Positions 32,179-40,451 of a stretch of DNA of 43,236 nt are shown here, in pieces. The notes beneath the pieces were generated by a model, which did no database searches, was not told the origin of the DNA, and was given only the letters and a program-made list of their open reading frames with translations. The stretch is from CAYZXU01 sp964482535 (lineage in GTDB: Bacteria; Desulfobacterota; Desulfobacteria; Desulfobacterales; BuS5), in the NCBI GenBank assembly GCA_964482535.1, contig CAYZXU010000005.1:1-43236 (forward strand), given 5' to 3'. Both the position numbers and the translations under genes were made by a program. Within the stretch, counting starts at the first letter, position 1. Every line of letters starts with the position of its first letter.

Positions 32179-33522
32179 ATGAATGACAAGAAGACCGGTT
32201 TGACGAGAGCTATTGCCAGATTTATTGTTAATACAGACGCAAATGACATACCGCCGGAAGTTTACGAACATGCCAAGGTTGCCTTTATGGACTGGCTTGG
32301 AGTTATAATGGCGGGAAAAGATGACCCGCTTGTGGAAAAGCTGATACATTATTCGGATTTAATGGGCGGGAATGAACATGCTACTATTTTAGGGCATGGC
32401 ATTAAAAAGAGCCTTAGAGACGCAGCCTTGATTAACGGGGCAGCCTCCCATGCCCTTGATTTTGACGACAGTTCCATGGCTTTTCTCGGGCACCCTTCAG
32501 TAACCATGTTTCCGGCATTTCTTGCTCTTTCCGAATTTAATGGGAAAAGCGGTATGGATTTTTTATACTCTTATATAATGGCTCTTAAGGTGGGATGCGC
32601 TATTGGAACCTGTGCAGGCATGGAGCATTATATGTCTGGCTGGCATTCAACGTCCACAATGGGGCATTTTGCCTCGGCAACGGGCTGCTCAAGGCTTCTT
32701 GGACTTAATGAGGAGCAAACACTTTATGCTCTTGGCATAGCAGGCACACAGGCCTCAGGATTAAAAATATCATTCGGAACAATGTGCAAACCGTTTCATG
32801 CAGGAAAAGCCGGTCAGAGCGGAATGATGGCTGCTCTGCTGGCATTGGATGGATTTACTGCTGCCCAGGATGTGCTGGAAGGGCCAAGCGGATATTTTCA
32901 GGTCGCCAAAGGCCATGTTGATGAAGAAGTTATTAACAATCTCGGCAAAACCTGGGATATCGAAACCCTTGCACAAAAATATCATGCTTCATGCCATGCC
33001 ACCCATTCTCCCATTGAAGCTGCCCTGGCAATAACACAAAAAGAAAATATTACCTGTAAAGATATAAAATCTATTGCCATTGATGCTGCAAAGATAGCAA
33101 CGGACGCAGCAGGCAAGCCGGTGGCAAAAACAGGGCTGGAAGGAAAATTCAGCATAAGCTACTGTGTTGCCAATGCCCTGATAAGGGGGAACACCGGTAT
33201 GCAGGCATTTACAAAGGAGAAGGTAACTGACCCTGAAGTGAATGAGCTCATGGGCAGAACAACCTTAACAACTGATGAAACATTATCTTCCCTTGAATCA
33301 AAAGTAACTATTCAGACAAATGACGGCAGGGTCTTTACGGCCAATGCAGACATAATGAATGATATACCTTCCCTTGAGATGAAAAAAGTTAAGATTACAG
33401 ATAAATTTATAGATCTCGCAAGCCCTGTTTTGGGAGAAAGCAAAGCAAAAACTATAGTGGAATCAATTTTAACCTTAGATAAAATGGGCAGTATGAAATC
33501 TTTTGTGGATATGCTGGGATAA
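32179..33522 (+). CDS. MmgE/PrpD family protein
   Basis: The product has 447 residues, the usual length of the family. Recognisable blocks are HAKVAFMDWLGVIMAG near the start, INGAASHALDFDDSS (about 90-105), GWHSTSTMGHFASATG and FHAGKAGQSGMMAALLA. The family includes 2-methylcitrate dehydratase, cis-aconitate decarboxylase and iminodisuccinate epimerase, so it acts on di- or tricarboxylic acids. With the nearby mutase, a role in a propionate-like or branched dicarboxylate branch is reasonable, but no methylcitrate synthase or lyase is here. Ribosome site tggagg. Two DctP genes follow. Confidence 0.87.
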   Translation: MNDKKTGLTRAIARFIVNTDANDIPPEVYEHAKVAFMDWLGVIMAGKDDPLVEKLIHYSDLMGGNEHATILGHGIKKSLRDAALINGAASHALDFDDSSMAFLGHPSVTMFPAFLALSEFNGKSGMDFLYSYIMALKVGCAIGTCAGMEHYMSGWHSTSTMGHFASATGCSRLLGLNEEQTLYALGIAGTQASGLKISFGTMCKPFHAGKAGQSGMMAALLALDGFTAAQDVLEGPSGYFQVAKGHVDEEVINNLGKTWDIETLAQKYHASCHATHSPIEAALAITQKENITCKDIKSIAIDAAKIATDAAGKPVAKTGLEGKFSISYCVANALIRGNTGMQAFTKEKVTDPEVNELMGRTTLTTDETLSSLESKVTIQTNDGRVFTANADIMNDIPSLEMKKVKITDKFIDLASPVLGESKAKTIVESILTLDKMGSMKSFVDMLG

Positions 33523-33526
33523 TATT

Positions 33527-34579
33527 ATGATTAATTACATTACCAAAAGAAGGATGAAACTGTTTTTGTTTGTTACTTCACTTGTGCTTGGGATATCCAT
33601 GATGTATCCATGTGCATTTGCGAAAAAAAAGCAAAAAGAATTAAAATTAATCATGGCCACAAATATTCCGCCCAGTCTTAAACATATTTACCAAGGACAG
33701 AAAACCTTTGTAAATATGGTTAATGAACGGGGTAAAGGTGTGGTACAGATAAATATGTACTGGTCGGGTTCACTTCTTAAGGGCAAACAGCTTTTGCCTG
33801 GTCTCCAGGCAGGAACCGTTGACATGATATGGCTTTCAAGCGCTTATGTTGCTTCAACGTCTCCAATTTTAGGACTTCATGCCCTGCCTTTATGGAAATC
33901 CATAGAAAATTCATACGAGGATTTAAAGATAGGTTCCGACCTTGCCAGGCTTCAGAATAAAGAGTTGAAAAAAAAGAATCTTATGCAGCTTTTAACAGGA
34001 GGCGTGCTTCCGGAGTATGTATATACAAGAAAGAGACAGATTAAAACTGTAAAAGATATGAAGGGTTTAAAATTAAGAGTGGTTGGAAAGGTTGATGCCA
34101 AAATTGTTCAGGCTCTTGGAGGTTTTCCTGTCAGTATACCGGCAGGAGAGCATAGCCAGGCTCTTCAGCGAGGAGTCGTTGACGGTTCTCTTGTAACACC
34201 CTGGGCAACGGAAGGAAGAGGGCTTGCCGAACATTGTAAATATTTGCTGATATATCCCATAGCCAATGTAAATGTTTCCATGTTTGTTTTACACAGCAGA
34301 TGGGAGCGTTTGCCTGAAAATGTTAAAAAAGTAATAATGGATTGCGCAATAGAATCGGAAAGGCTGTTCGTTGGTCCGGCTGGAGCTGCTTCCAATGATG
34401 CTCAGCTTAATGATGACCTGCTTCCCCTATGTGAAAAAAAAGGTATGACTGCCACCTATCTATCTAAAGAGAATGCCCTGGAATTTGACAAGGCTGTTCA
34501 GAAGGTGATTGACTGGTGGATTAAAGAGGTTGGGGCTGAAACCGGCAATAAGGCATTGGGATATATCAAAAACAGATAG
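33527..34579 (+). CDS. TRAP-type substrate-binding protein (DctP family), copy 1
   Basis: The product is about 350 residues from ATG 33527, 4 bases after the MmgE/PrpD stop; an upstream in-frame ATG would overlap that gene. The signal peptide is at about 10-30 (LFLFVTSLVLGISMM, cleavage after AFA). DctP blocks include GSLLKGKQLLPGLQAGTVDMIW, MKGLKLRVVG (with the Arg that usually binds the substrate carboxylate) and GVVDGSLVTPW. It should bind an organic acid in the periplasm. The DctQ/DctM membrane subunits are not in the window. Confidence 0.88.
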   Translation: MINYITKRRMKLFLFVTSLVLGISMMYPCAFAKKKQKELKLIMATNIPPSLKHIYQGQKTFVNMVNERGKGVVQINMYWSGSLLKGKQLLPGLQAGTVDMIWLSSAYVASTSPILGLHALPLWKSIENSYEDLKIGSDLARLQNKELKKKNLMQLLTGGVLPEYVYTRKRQIKTVKDMKGLKLRVVGKVDAKIVQALGGFPVSIPAGEHSQALQRGVVDGSLVTPWATEGRGLAEHCKYLLIYPIANVNVSMFVLHSRWERLPENVKKVIMDCAIESERLFVGPAGAASNDAQLNDDLLPLCEKKGMTATYLSKENALEFDKAVQKVIDWWIKEVGAETGNKALGYIKNR

Positions 34580-34604
34580 AATATAAGGAACGGGGACGAA
34601 AAAT

Positions 34605-35639
34605 ATGAGCAAAAAAATTTTATTTCTATCTGTTACGGTTTTATCTGTTTTATATCTGCATATTGCAGTTGTTTCGGCTAAAAGTCAAAGCAGGCAAAAA
34701 GAGATGAAACTGATTATGGCCACAAATGTTACGCCGGGTTATCCTTATATCGGTAAAGGCATGAAAACCTTTTTAGACATGGTTAATGAGCGCGGTAAAG
34801 GTGTGGTGCAGATAGATATGTACTGGGGCGGGGCATTGCTGAAGGGCAAACAGCTTCTTCCGGGTCTGAGGGCAGGAACTGCTGATATGATATGGGTTTC
34901 AAGCTCTTATCTTGTGGGAGATTTTCCATCACTTGGGATTCAGTCACTGCCATTATGGAAAACACTTGCAAAATCATATGAAGACAGAAAAATAGGGAGC
35001 CCTCTGGCTGTTTGGCAGAATCAGGAGCTGAAGAAAAAAAATTTAAAACAGCTTCTTACCACAGGTATGATACCGGAGATTTTATTCACAAGGAAAAAGC
35101 TTGTGAGATGCCCTGGGGATATGAAGGGGCTAAAAATCAGGGTTCCGGGTAAAATTGAGGCTAAAGCTGTTCATGCCATGGGCGCCTTCCCTGTAAGCAT
35201 ACCTTCGGCGGAACATGGTCACGCTCTTTCAAGAGGTGTGGTGGACGGCTCCATTATCACCCCATGGACTGCAAAGGGCAGGGGTATAGAAGAGTTTTGC
35301 AAGTACATGCTTGACTATCCCTTTGGCGGAATTAATGCGTCAATCTTTGTGTTAAACGACAGATGGGAAAGCTGGCCTGAAGATGTGCAGAAAATTATCA
35401 TGGATGCGGCAATAGAATCGGAAAGGCTTTTTATAGGCCCTGCCGGAGCCACCTTAAATGACGCACAGTATAAAGGTGAAGTGATCCCCTATTATGAAAG
35501 CAAGGGGCTAAAAGCTGTATATCTGACAGATGCTGAAACCAGGAAATTTGACAAGGCAATAGAACCGATAATCAAGTGGTGGATTAAAAAAGTAGGCACT
35601 GAGACAGGAGAAAAAGCAATCGGGTATATACAGGATTAA
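34605..35639 (+). CDS. TRAP-type substrate-binding protein (DctP family), copy 2
   Basis: The product has 344 residues and is a tandem paralog of the preceding gene along its full length. The signal peptide is at about 1-26 (cleavage near VVSA). It shares MVNERGKGVVQI, KGKQLLPGLRAGTADMIW and MKGLKIRVPG with the Arg, then GVVDGSIITPW. The SLGIQSLPLW segment and differences in the binding region suggest a related but not identical ligand. It starts 25 bases after copy 1. A hairpin follows, and no transporter membrane gene follows. Confidence 0.88.
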   Translation: MSKKILFLSVTVLSVLYLHIAVVSAKSQSRQKEMKLIMATNVTPGYPYIGKGMKTFLDMVNERGKGVVQIDMYWGGALLKGKQLLPGLRAGTADMIWVSSSYLVGDFPSLGIQSLPLWKTLAKSYEDRKIGSPLAVWQNQELKKKNLKQLLTTGMIPEILFTRKKLVRCPGDMKGLKIRVPGKIEAKAVHAMGAFPVSIPSAEHGHALSRGVVDGSIITPWTAKGRGIEEFCKYMLDYPFGGINASIFVLNDRWESWPEDVQKIIMDAAIESERLFIGPAGATLNDAQYKGEVIPYYESKGLKAVYLTDAETRKFDKAIEPIIKWWIKKVGTETGEKAIGYIQD

Positions 35640-35660
35640 TTTTTTTTTATGCTGTTAGTT

Positions 35661-35770
35661 AGTAGGGGCAGAATCTATTTCTGCCCTTGTATCATTTTTG
35701 GTAGATGCAAATATGTATCATTTTGGGCATATATTGACAGGAAAGGGCGGATATGGAATTCGCCCCTACT
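35661..35770. repeat. 110-bp inverted-repeat element with terminator-like hairpin
   Basis: The ends are agtaggggcagaat (35661-35674) and aattcgcccctact (35757-35770), inverted copies with one gap. The left end also folds by itself (aggggcagaa with ttctgccctt, 35664-35688) and could end the dctP transcript. The right end supplies the TAG stop of the convergent small gene. The interior has no reading frame of note. Confidence 0.6.
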
Positions 35771-36065
35771 GCCAAGGAAGCCTGGCATCGGGATTGCTCC
35801 AGAAAAATGCAAGATAAATAGATATAATAAATCCTCCGGCGCAAAAAACAACCAGTGTAAGAATGCCCCAGGCACCAGGACCGGATATATATAAAAGCAG
35901 TCCACCTGCAATAATATTTATCCATCCCCAGATAATATTAACTGCGGCTGAAGATTTAACCCCAAAGGGAGTCATGTGGCGTTTGCCGCATATCCCCTGT
36001 ACAAGATGAGGAATTGAATTAAAAAGAAACATGCCTGAGAAAAAAGCTGTTAAGAAATGAGTCAT
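35766..36065 (-). CDS. small membrane protein of unknown function
   Basis: The product has 99 residues with three hydrophobic segments (about 4-22, 40-60 and 68-90). The loop IPHLVQGICGKRHMTPFG carries two His and a Cys. A strong ribosome site (ggagg, 6 bases before the ATG) supports translation. The stop codon lies in the tip of an inverted repeat. It is not an obvious TRAP DctQ subunit: it is shorter and lacks its pattern. I do not recognise the family. Confidence 0.65.
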   Translation of the reverse strand: MTHFLTAFFSGMFLFNSIPHLVQGICGKRHMTPFGVKSSAAVNIIWGWINIIAGGLLLYISGPGAWGILTLVVFCAGGFIISIYLAFFWSNPDARLPWQ

Positions 36066-36149
36066 TCGCTACCTCCGTAACAATCTGTCGAGGGTTAAAA
36101 TTATCCTCTGACGCAGATATGGGCAATAAAGACAGTTCTAGTTCAGATA

Positions 36150-36253
36150 CTATAGATTGTCACATAATAAATTTCACAAGGCCAGAGGGAGGAAGGCGTA
36201 TTGTGATACTCCGACGACCGATAACGCAGTGAAATTATTTATGTGACGGTCTA
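36150..36253. repeat. inverted-repeat (MITE-like) element, copy 2
   Basis: This is nearly the same element as at 1260-1362, in reverse orientation, with ends ctatagattgtcacat and the complement of tagaccgtcacat. It runs into the 3' end of meaB: the last codons and the TAA stop of that gene (36235-36237) are inside the element, so the final residues YRPSHK are encoded by the repeat. Confidence 0.82.
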
Positions 36254-37197
36254 TATTTAATAATGGAGGAAATCATATCTTGTGCAATGGAGTATGGATT
36301 TTCTTCACCTGCAACAATTTTGTTAACCCCTTTTTCAAGACTGCCGTCTTTATCCCATTTATTTATTAAAAACCGTTCTATTTCCTTTTCAACAAGCTCA
36401 ACAAGTTCTTCCCTTATACGGTTTTTCTGCCTGGATTTTTCCTGTCTTATTTCTTTAAGTTTAACAAAAAGTGTTTCTACAAATTTCTCAACCCCTTTAC
36501 CTGTAGTGGATATGGTTTTAAGAACAGGTACTTCTTTGTAGGCTTTATCAGGAATCAGCATCTGCATGGATTCGAGCTCCATTACCAGTTGATCGCTTCC
36601 GTCCTTGTCAGCCTTATTTACGACAAAAATATCCGCTATTTCCATTATACCTGCTTTGATTGCCTGGATGCCGTCGCCCTGACCAGGAACGCAAACCACA
36701 ACTACAAGGTCGGCAGCTCTCATTACCTCTACTTCATCCTGCCCTACGCCAACGGTCTCTATAAGAATAATATCTTTACCAAAGGCATCAATTATTTTTA
36801 TAACATCCCTTGCTGCAACGCTCAATCCACCCATGGCTCCGCGTGTGGCCATTGAGCGTAAAAAAACATTTTCAAGGGTGCTGATATCGGTCATGCGCAG
36901 CCTGTCTCCGAGAAGAGCGCCGCCTGTAAAAGGGCTTGAGGGATCTATGGCAACAATGCCAACACTAAGCCCCATATTATAAAGTACACGGGTCATTTCA
37001 TTTGTAAGGGTACTCTTTCCGGCTCCTGGTGAACCTGTGAGTCCAATAACAGGAGTTCTTTTAATTTTGCCGTAAATTAGCTGCATGGCATCAAGCCAGC
37101 CAGGCTCCCTGTTTTCAACTTTGGTGATAAGCCTTGACATGGCAAGAACAGATCCTTCCTGCATCTTGTCAGTCAAAGTCTTCCAGTCGTTATTCAT
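36235..37197 (-). CDS. meaB: MeaB/ArgK-type G-protein chaperone of the B12 mutase
   Basis: The product has 320 residues. The P-loop GSPGAGKS is at about 55-62, followed by AIDPSSPFTGGALLGDRLRM, ETVGVGQDEVEV and NKADKDG, all hallmarks of the MeaB family. The protein guards methylmalonyl-CoA-type mutases by GTP-dependent loading and protection of adenosylcobalamin. It probably serves the mutase at 29780-31839, though it is separated from it by the MmgE/PrpD and DctP genes. The C-terminal residues and stop are contributed by an inserted repeat, so its end probably differs from relatives by a few residues. Confidence 0.93.
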   Translation of the reverse strand: MNNDWKTLTDKMQEGSVLAMSRLITKVENREPGWLDAMQLIYGKIKRTPVIGLTGSPGAGKSTLTNEMTRVLYNMGLSVGIVAIDPSSPFTGGALLGDRLRMTDISTLENVFLRSMATRGAMGGLSVAARDVIKIIDAFGKDIILIETVGVGQDEVEVMRAADLVVVVCVPGQGDGIQAIKAGIMEIADIFVVNKADKDGSDQLVMELESMQMLIPDKAYKEVPVLKTISTTGKGVEKFVETLFVKLKEIRQEKSRQKNRIREELVELVEKEIERFLINKWDKDGSLEKGVNKIVAGEENPYSIAQDMISSIIKYRPSHK

Positions 37198-37417
37198 TTT
37201 TATTATTCCCTGTTAATGAAGATAAACATCTAAAATAACATAAGGCTAATACCTTTTTTTTCCTATACCTTAAAATGCCTGTTGTGTCAAACGGGCTCCT
37301 GAAAATTATGTTCCACCACCGCGGCAAATTCGGTTTAAGTTGCAACTCGCCGCCGCCTGTGGTAAAAATATCAGAAGATTTTTTAAAACCACCTCAAATG
37401 TTTCTGAATGGTATTTT

Positions 37418-39514
37418 ATGCTGATACCTTTTTTTTATGCACTGAATGTATTGCTCCTGCTCTCGGGGGTTTTAGGCATTCGTATGGATAGTGGTGAGCG
37501 GCGCTTTTCCCTTTCGCTGATGCAGATCTTAGCCGGTTTGCCGCTGCTTGCCGGAGAATATTTTTATCTATCCTGCCATTTAGAGGCCAGGGCAGTTCAG
37601 GTAGTACTTTTTTCCGAAATTGTCTTTGCCCTTATATGGCTTTCCATGGCACTGGGGCTGCGCAATGCAGCGGTCGTAACTGCGGGGGAATCCAGGCTCA
37701 ATTTCCTGATTGAAATTATTGCTGGAGCACTGGTGACGGCAGCGGCCGGTTATTTCATAGTCTACCGTTCCGGCGCCAAAATGCCCGATGCAATCCTGGC
37801 TTTTAATATTTACAGTCCTGTCTATTTTTCGGCTGTTTTTATCCTGATAACGGTTCTCTATGCTTCCTGGCGTCTGGAGCATTTTTGGCGGGCACTTAAT
37901 GCCGCGCGGCGCTGGGAGTACAAGTCTCTCGTGGTTGGCAGCTATCTGGTATGTGGAGCCCTGGCATGGAGCGTCTCCTATCGGCTGACATACCTGACAA
38001 TTATTCCCAGGCACCTTCTGCTTTTATCGGTGCTTTTTATTTTCGGCTGGATTTTGATGCTCTATGCAACAGTCCGTTACCGGCTGCTGAATCGCAAGAT
38101 CTTTGTTTCCAGGAAGGTGGTCTATTCCTTTGTTGTTCCGTCCCTTCTTGCCGCCTATCTTTTAGGTTTCGGGATGGTCTCCCTGATCATGCGTACCTTT
38201 GGGCTACCGCTGTCCTTTGTTTTGAAGTGGCTGTTTCTCGCTATGGGGTTTGTTGTTGTCGGGCTCTTTGCCTTTTCCGGAAAAATGCGCCGCCGGGTGC
38301 ACTTTTTTATCAGCACCCACTTCTATATCAATAAATACGAATACAGGGATGAGTGGCTGGCCCTTTCCAGGCACCTCCAGGGTGCCATGACCGAGGTCGA
38401 TGTGGTTAATGCCCTTCGCCAGGTGCTGACCGAAAGTCTCTATACCTCTGAAATTTTTATCTGGCTTGGGGATTCGTCCCATGGGTACAGGCTGGTTTCT
38501 TCCCCTGAAAATCCCGGCACCCTGAGTAACGAAAATGATATTGCTTCAAATGATCCCCTCGTGAGATATATCAAGACCCATTCCCATTTTCATATTAAAG
38601 AACAAGAACCTGACCAGGCATGGCAAAAGGTACTGAAAACCAGGGCGTCCTTCCTGACTTCTCTTAATCTGACACTCCTGGCTCCCATCTCTATTGGCAA
38701 TAAGCTTGCAGGGCTGATTGGTCTTGGACCGGAATTTACCGGCGGACAATACGGTTATGATGATTTTGATCTGCTCACTGTCCTGGGCAGTCAGACAGCC
38801 TCTGCACTGCTGGCGGTGCGAATGGCCGAAGAACTGGCCCATGCCCGGGAACAGCAGGCATGGAACCGTTTATCCGCCTTTGTCCTCCACGACATCAAGA
38901 ACGCAGCCACCATGCTCTCTTTGTTGCGGGAAAATGCCCACGAGCATATCCATGAACCTGAGTTCCAGCAGGATATGCTGGAATTGGTGGACGACGCTTT
39001 AAAAAGAATGGGCAGGGTGGAGCAGCGTCTGGGGACATTGAAAGATGAGATCACGCCGGTGCGGCAGAACCTTGAACTTGGCCGGTTTTTGCAGGATTGC
39101 CGCCGCCGGCTGGGAAAAAAGCTTTCGTCAATGGAGATCACTATTGAATGTAAAAGCAAAATGCAGGTAAGTACAGATCCTGAGCTTCTTTTCTCTATTC
39201 TGGAAAATCTGCTGCTCAATGCTTTTGAGGCCCGGGGAGAGGGGGCTGTTGTGCAAATCAGAACTATCAGAGATGCCGGAAATAGACAGGCACTTATGGA
39301 GATTATGGACAACGGCCCCGGAATAGCAGAAGAGCTGTTGCCCGATGCTTTGTTTGAGCCCTTTAAGACCAGCAAGGACGGGGGCAGCGGTATCGGTTTA
39401 TGGCAGGTGAAAAGAATGGTTGCCGGTTTGGGAGGTAGTGTTGCGGCTGAAAATGTGCCGAAGGGGGGCGCCAGGTTTGTGATCAGGCTGCCGTTGGCTA
39501 AGGGTGTCGGATAA
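37418..39514 (+). CDS. prsK: PEP-CTERM system sensor histidine kinase PrsK
   Basis: The product is about 698 residues from ATG 37418; the frame is open further up to a TTG at 37340 without a ribosome site. The N-terminal half holds about eight membrane segments. A GAF-like domain (about 320-470) follows, then an H-box with His at about 491 (FVLHDIKN) and an ATPase domain with LENLLLNAFEA, MDNGPGI and GSGIGLWQVKRM. This membrane-GAF-kinase layout is that of PrsK, the kinase for PrsR in PEP-CTERM/exosortase regulation. The partner prsR is at the right end of the window. A 17-bp box overlaps the stop codon. Confidence 0.88.
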   Translation: MLIPFFYALNVLLLLSGVLGIRMDSGERRFSLSLMQILAGLPLLAGEYFYLSCHLEARAVQVVLFSEIVFALIWLSMALGLRNAAVVTAGESRLNFLIEIIAGALVTAAAGYFIVYRSGAKMPDAILAFNIYSPVYFSAVFILITVLYASWRLEHFWRALNAARRWEYKSLVVGSYLVCGALAWSVSYRLTYLTIIPRHLLLLSVLFIFGWILMLYATVRYRLLNRKIFVSRKVVYSFVVPSLLAAYLLGFGMVSLIMRTFGLPLSFVLKWLFLAMGFVVVGLFAFSGKMRRRVHFFISTHFYINKYEYRDEWLALSRHLQGAMTEVDVVNALRQVLTESLYTSEIFIWLGDSSHGYRLVSSPENPGTLSNENDIASNDPLVRYIKTHSHFHIKEQEPDQAWQKVLKTRASFLTSLNLTLLAPISIGNKLAGLIGLGPEFTGGQYGYDDFDLLTVLGSQTASALLAVRMAEELAHAREQQAWNRLSAFVLHDIKNAATMLSLLRENAHEHIHEPEFQQDMLELVDDALKRMGRVEQRLGTLKDEITPVRQNLELGRFLQDCRRRLGKKLSSMEITIECKSKMQVSTDPELLFSILENLLLNAFEARGEGAVVQIRTIRDAGNRQALMEIMDNGPGIAEELLPDALFEPFKTSKDGGSGIGLWQVKRMVAGLGGSVAAENVPKGGARFVIRLPLAKGVG

Positions 39515-39521
39515 TTTTACA
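39505..39521. promoter_or_regulatory. PEP-CTERM-type 17-bp box, copy 1
   Basis: TGTCGGATAATTTTACA overlaps the end of prsK. It matches the two boxes at 41236 and 41376 (common pattern TGTAA-N5/6-TCCGACA on the other strand). A binding site for PrsR is inferred from the locus. Confidence 0.55.
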
Positions 39522-39603
39522 GTTGCCAATGCCAAGCTTGGTCATAATTTTCTTGGGTATGCGATTGTTAGCGCATAAAAATCTTGCCATGTGAGTAAAA
39601 AAG

Positions 39604-39616
39604 GTATATTTTATAC
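39604..39616 (+). promoter_or_regulatory. possible BrnA operator before brnT
   Basis: GTATA-TTT-TATAC lies 4-16 bases before the brnT start. A -35-like TTGCCA is at 39584-39589. BrnA antitoxins repress their own promoter, so a palindrome here fits. Confidence 0.35.
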
Positions 39617-39619
39617 GCT

Positions 39620-39883
39620 ATGCATACATTTGAATTTGACAAAAATAAGAGCGCTTCAAATTTAAACAAACATGGGATTGATTTTGTCACGGCTCAGGAA
39701 CTTTGGAATGACCCTGATCTCATTGAAATCAAGGCGACATCAGATAGTGAAGCACGGTTTTTACTCGTTGGTCGTATTAAAGGAAAACATTGGTCTGCTG
39801 TCATAACCTATCGTGAAAACAAAATCAGAATAATATCTGTAAGGCGCTCCAGAAAGTCAGAGGTAGAACTTTATGAAATCTAA
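39620..39883 (+). CDS. brnT: BrnT family toxin
   Basis: The product has 87 residues. The BrnT/DUF497 pattern is clear: FEFDKNKSASNLNKHGIDF at the start, then LWNDPDLIEI, RFLLVGRIKGKHWSAVITYR and IRIISVRRSRKSEVELYE. BrnT is a small RNase-like toxin of the RelE fold that stops translation. The toxin-first gene order and the 11-base overlap with brnA are usual for this type II system. The unit sits inside the PEP-CTERM locus and carries cassette-like ends, so it was probably acquired. Confidence 0.9.
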   Translation: MHTFEFDKNKSASNLNKHGIDFVTAQELWNDPDLIEIKATSDSEARFLLVGRIKGKHWSAVITYRENKIRIISVRRSRKSEVELYEI

Positions 39884-40127
39884 AAATTTTGATAAAAAAT
39901 TTGATGAAAATAAGGCAGACATTATTGATGATCTTGACTTATCCACTTTGAGACGTCCAAATCAACAGCAAAAAAGAGTCAATGTAGACTTTCCTGTTTG
40001 GGTCATTGATTCTTTAGATAAAGAAGCAAATCGGGTCGGTGTAACTCGCCAATCCATAATTAAGCTTTGGCTGGTTGAAAGACTCGAAAAACTTGCGCTA
40101 ACAAGGCAAATGCACTCGGACGGTTAA
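39873..40127 (+). CDS. brnA: BrnA family antitoxin
   Basis: The product has 84 residues. An acidic N-terminal part (about 8-28) would contact the toxin. It is followed by a ribbon-helix-helix-like DNA-binding segment (KRVNVDFPVWVIDSLDKEAN, then RVGVTRQSIIKLWLVERLE). BrnA neutralises BrnT and represses the operon. The start lies inside brnT. The last codons overlap the attC-like hairpin, as often seen in integron cassettes. Confidence 0.9.
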   Translation: MKSKNFDKKFDENKADIIDDLDLSTLRRPNQQQKRVNVDFPVWVIDSLDKEANRVGVTRQSIIKLWLVERLEKLALTRQMHSDG

Positions 40128-40173
40128 AAGCGGCGCGGCTTTCGCTACAGCACACCGCTTTTAACCGCCAGTG
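40095..40173 (+). repeat. attC-like site (degenerate)
   Basis: GCGCTAACAAGGC is followed by arms cactcggacggttaaaagcgg (40113-40133) and ccgcttttaaccgccagtg (40155-40173). They pair over about 19 positions with two unpaired bases on one arm. Such extrahelical bases and the CTAAC core are typical of attC. The far core site is missing. Confidence 0.55.
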
Positions 40174-40292
40174 ATTTAAAAATAAATATATTGGTGTTGT
40201 CATTACAATTTGAACCTTTTTCATTTTGACACTATATACAGTATCCTATGCGATGTTAATTATTGATTTGTGGAGGCAGGCTATTTTGTTTC

Positions 40293-40353
40293 CTGGGACA
40301 GGGATGACACCTTTAAGCTTTTCTTGACGGATCAGCAATAGATTGTAAAGCAG
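40293..40353 (-). pseudogene. fragment of a duplicated CAAX-protease-like gene
   Basis: About 61 bases match 41481-41540, the 3' part of the protease gene, at roughly 80 percent by eye, including a 17-base exact stretch (gacggatcagcaa with agattgtaaagcag just after). There is no usable frame. The rest of the gap 40128-40451 holds the attC-like site, this relic and a terminator. Confidence 0.7.
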
Positions 40354-40368
40354 ATTTAGATGAAATGG

Positions 40369-40406
40369 GATAAAAAAAATCCCCCAATGTTAAGAACATC
40401 GGGGGG
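40369..40406 (-). terminator. terminator of the PEP-CTERM gene
   Basis: The arms cccccaatgtt (40381-40391) and aacatcggggg (40395-40405) have, on the - strand, a following T run (complement of 40369-40380). It lies 46 bases after the PEP-CTERM gene. Confidence 0.8.
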
Positions 40407-40451
40407 GTTTTGTAAAACTGTTTCTGATTTTATAATCCCATTAAAACCTGT

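Larger units (their letters stand above)
39567..40173 (+). mobile_element. integron-cassette-like unit carrying brnTA
   Basis: The unit opens with GTTAGCGC (39567-39574). Beyond the toxin-antitoxin genes it has the exact complement GCGCTAAC (40095-40102), followed by a large imperfect hairpin (40113-40173). That is the layout of an integron gene cassette with its attC site. The final GTTRRRY core after the hairpin is not recognisable, so the site is probably decayed. No integrase gene is in the window. Confidence 0.55.

Noticed and set aside
35649..35925. Short open frames in both strands after dctP copy 2
   Set aside because: They run through the inverted-repeat element and lack ribosome sites. 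Only the 99-residue gene at 35766-36065 has good support.
37321..37372. GC-rich inverted segment upstream of prsK as an operator
   Set aside because: The pairing between ccaccaccgcgg and ccgccgcctgtgg is interrupted and too weak to call.
37340..37417. TTG start that would lengthen prsK by 26 residues
   Set aside because: There is no ribosome site. ATG 37418 begins directly with the first membrane segment, as expected for PrsK.
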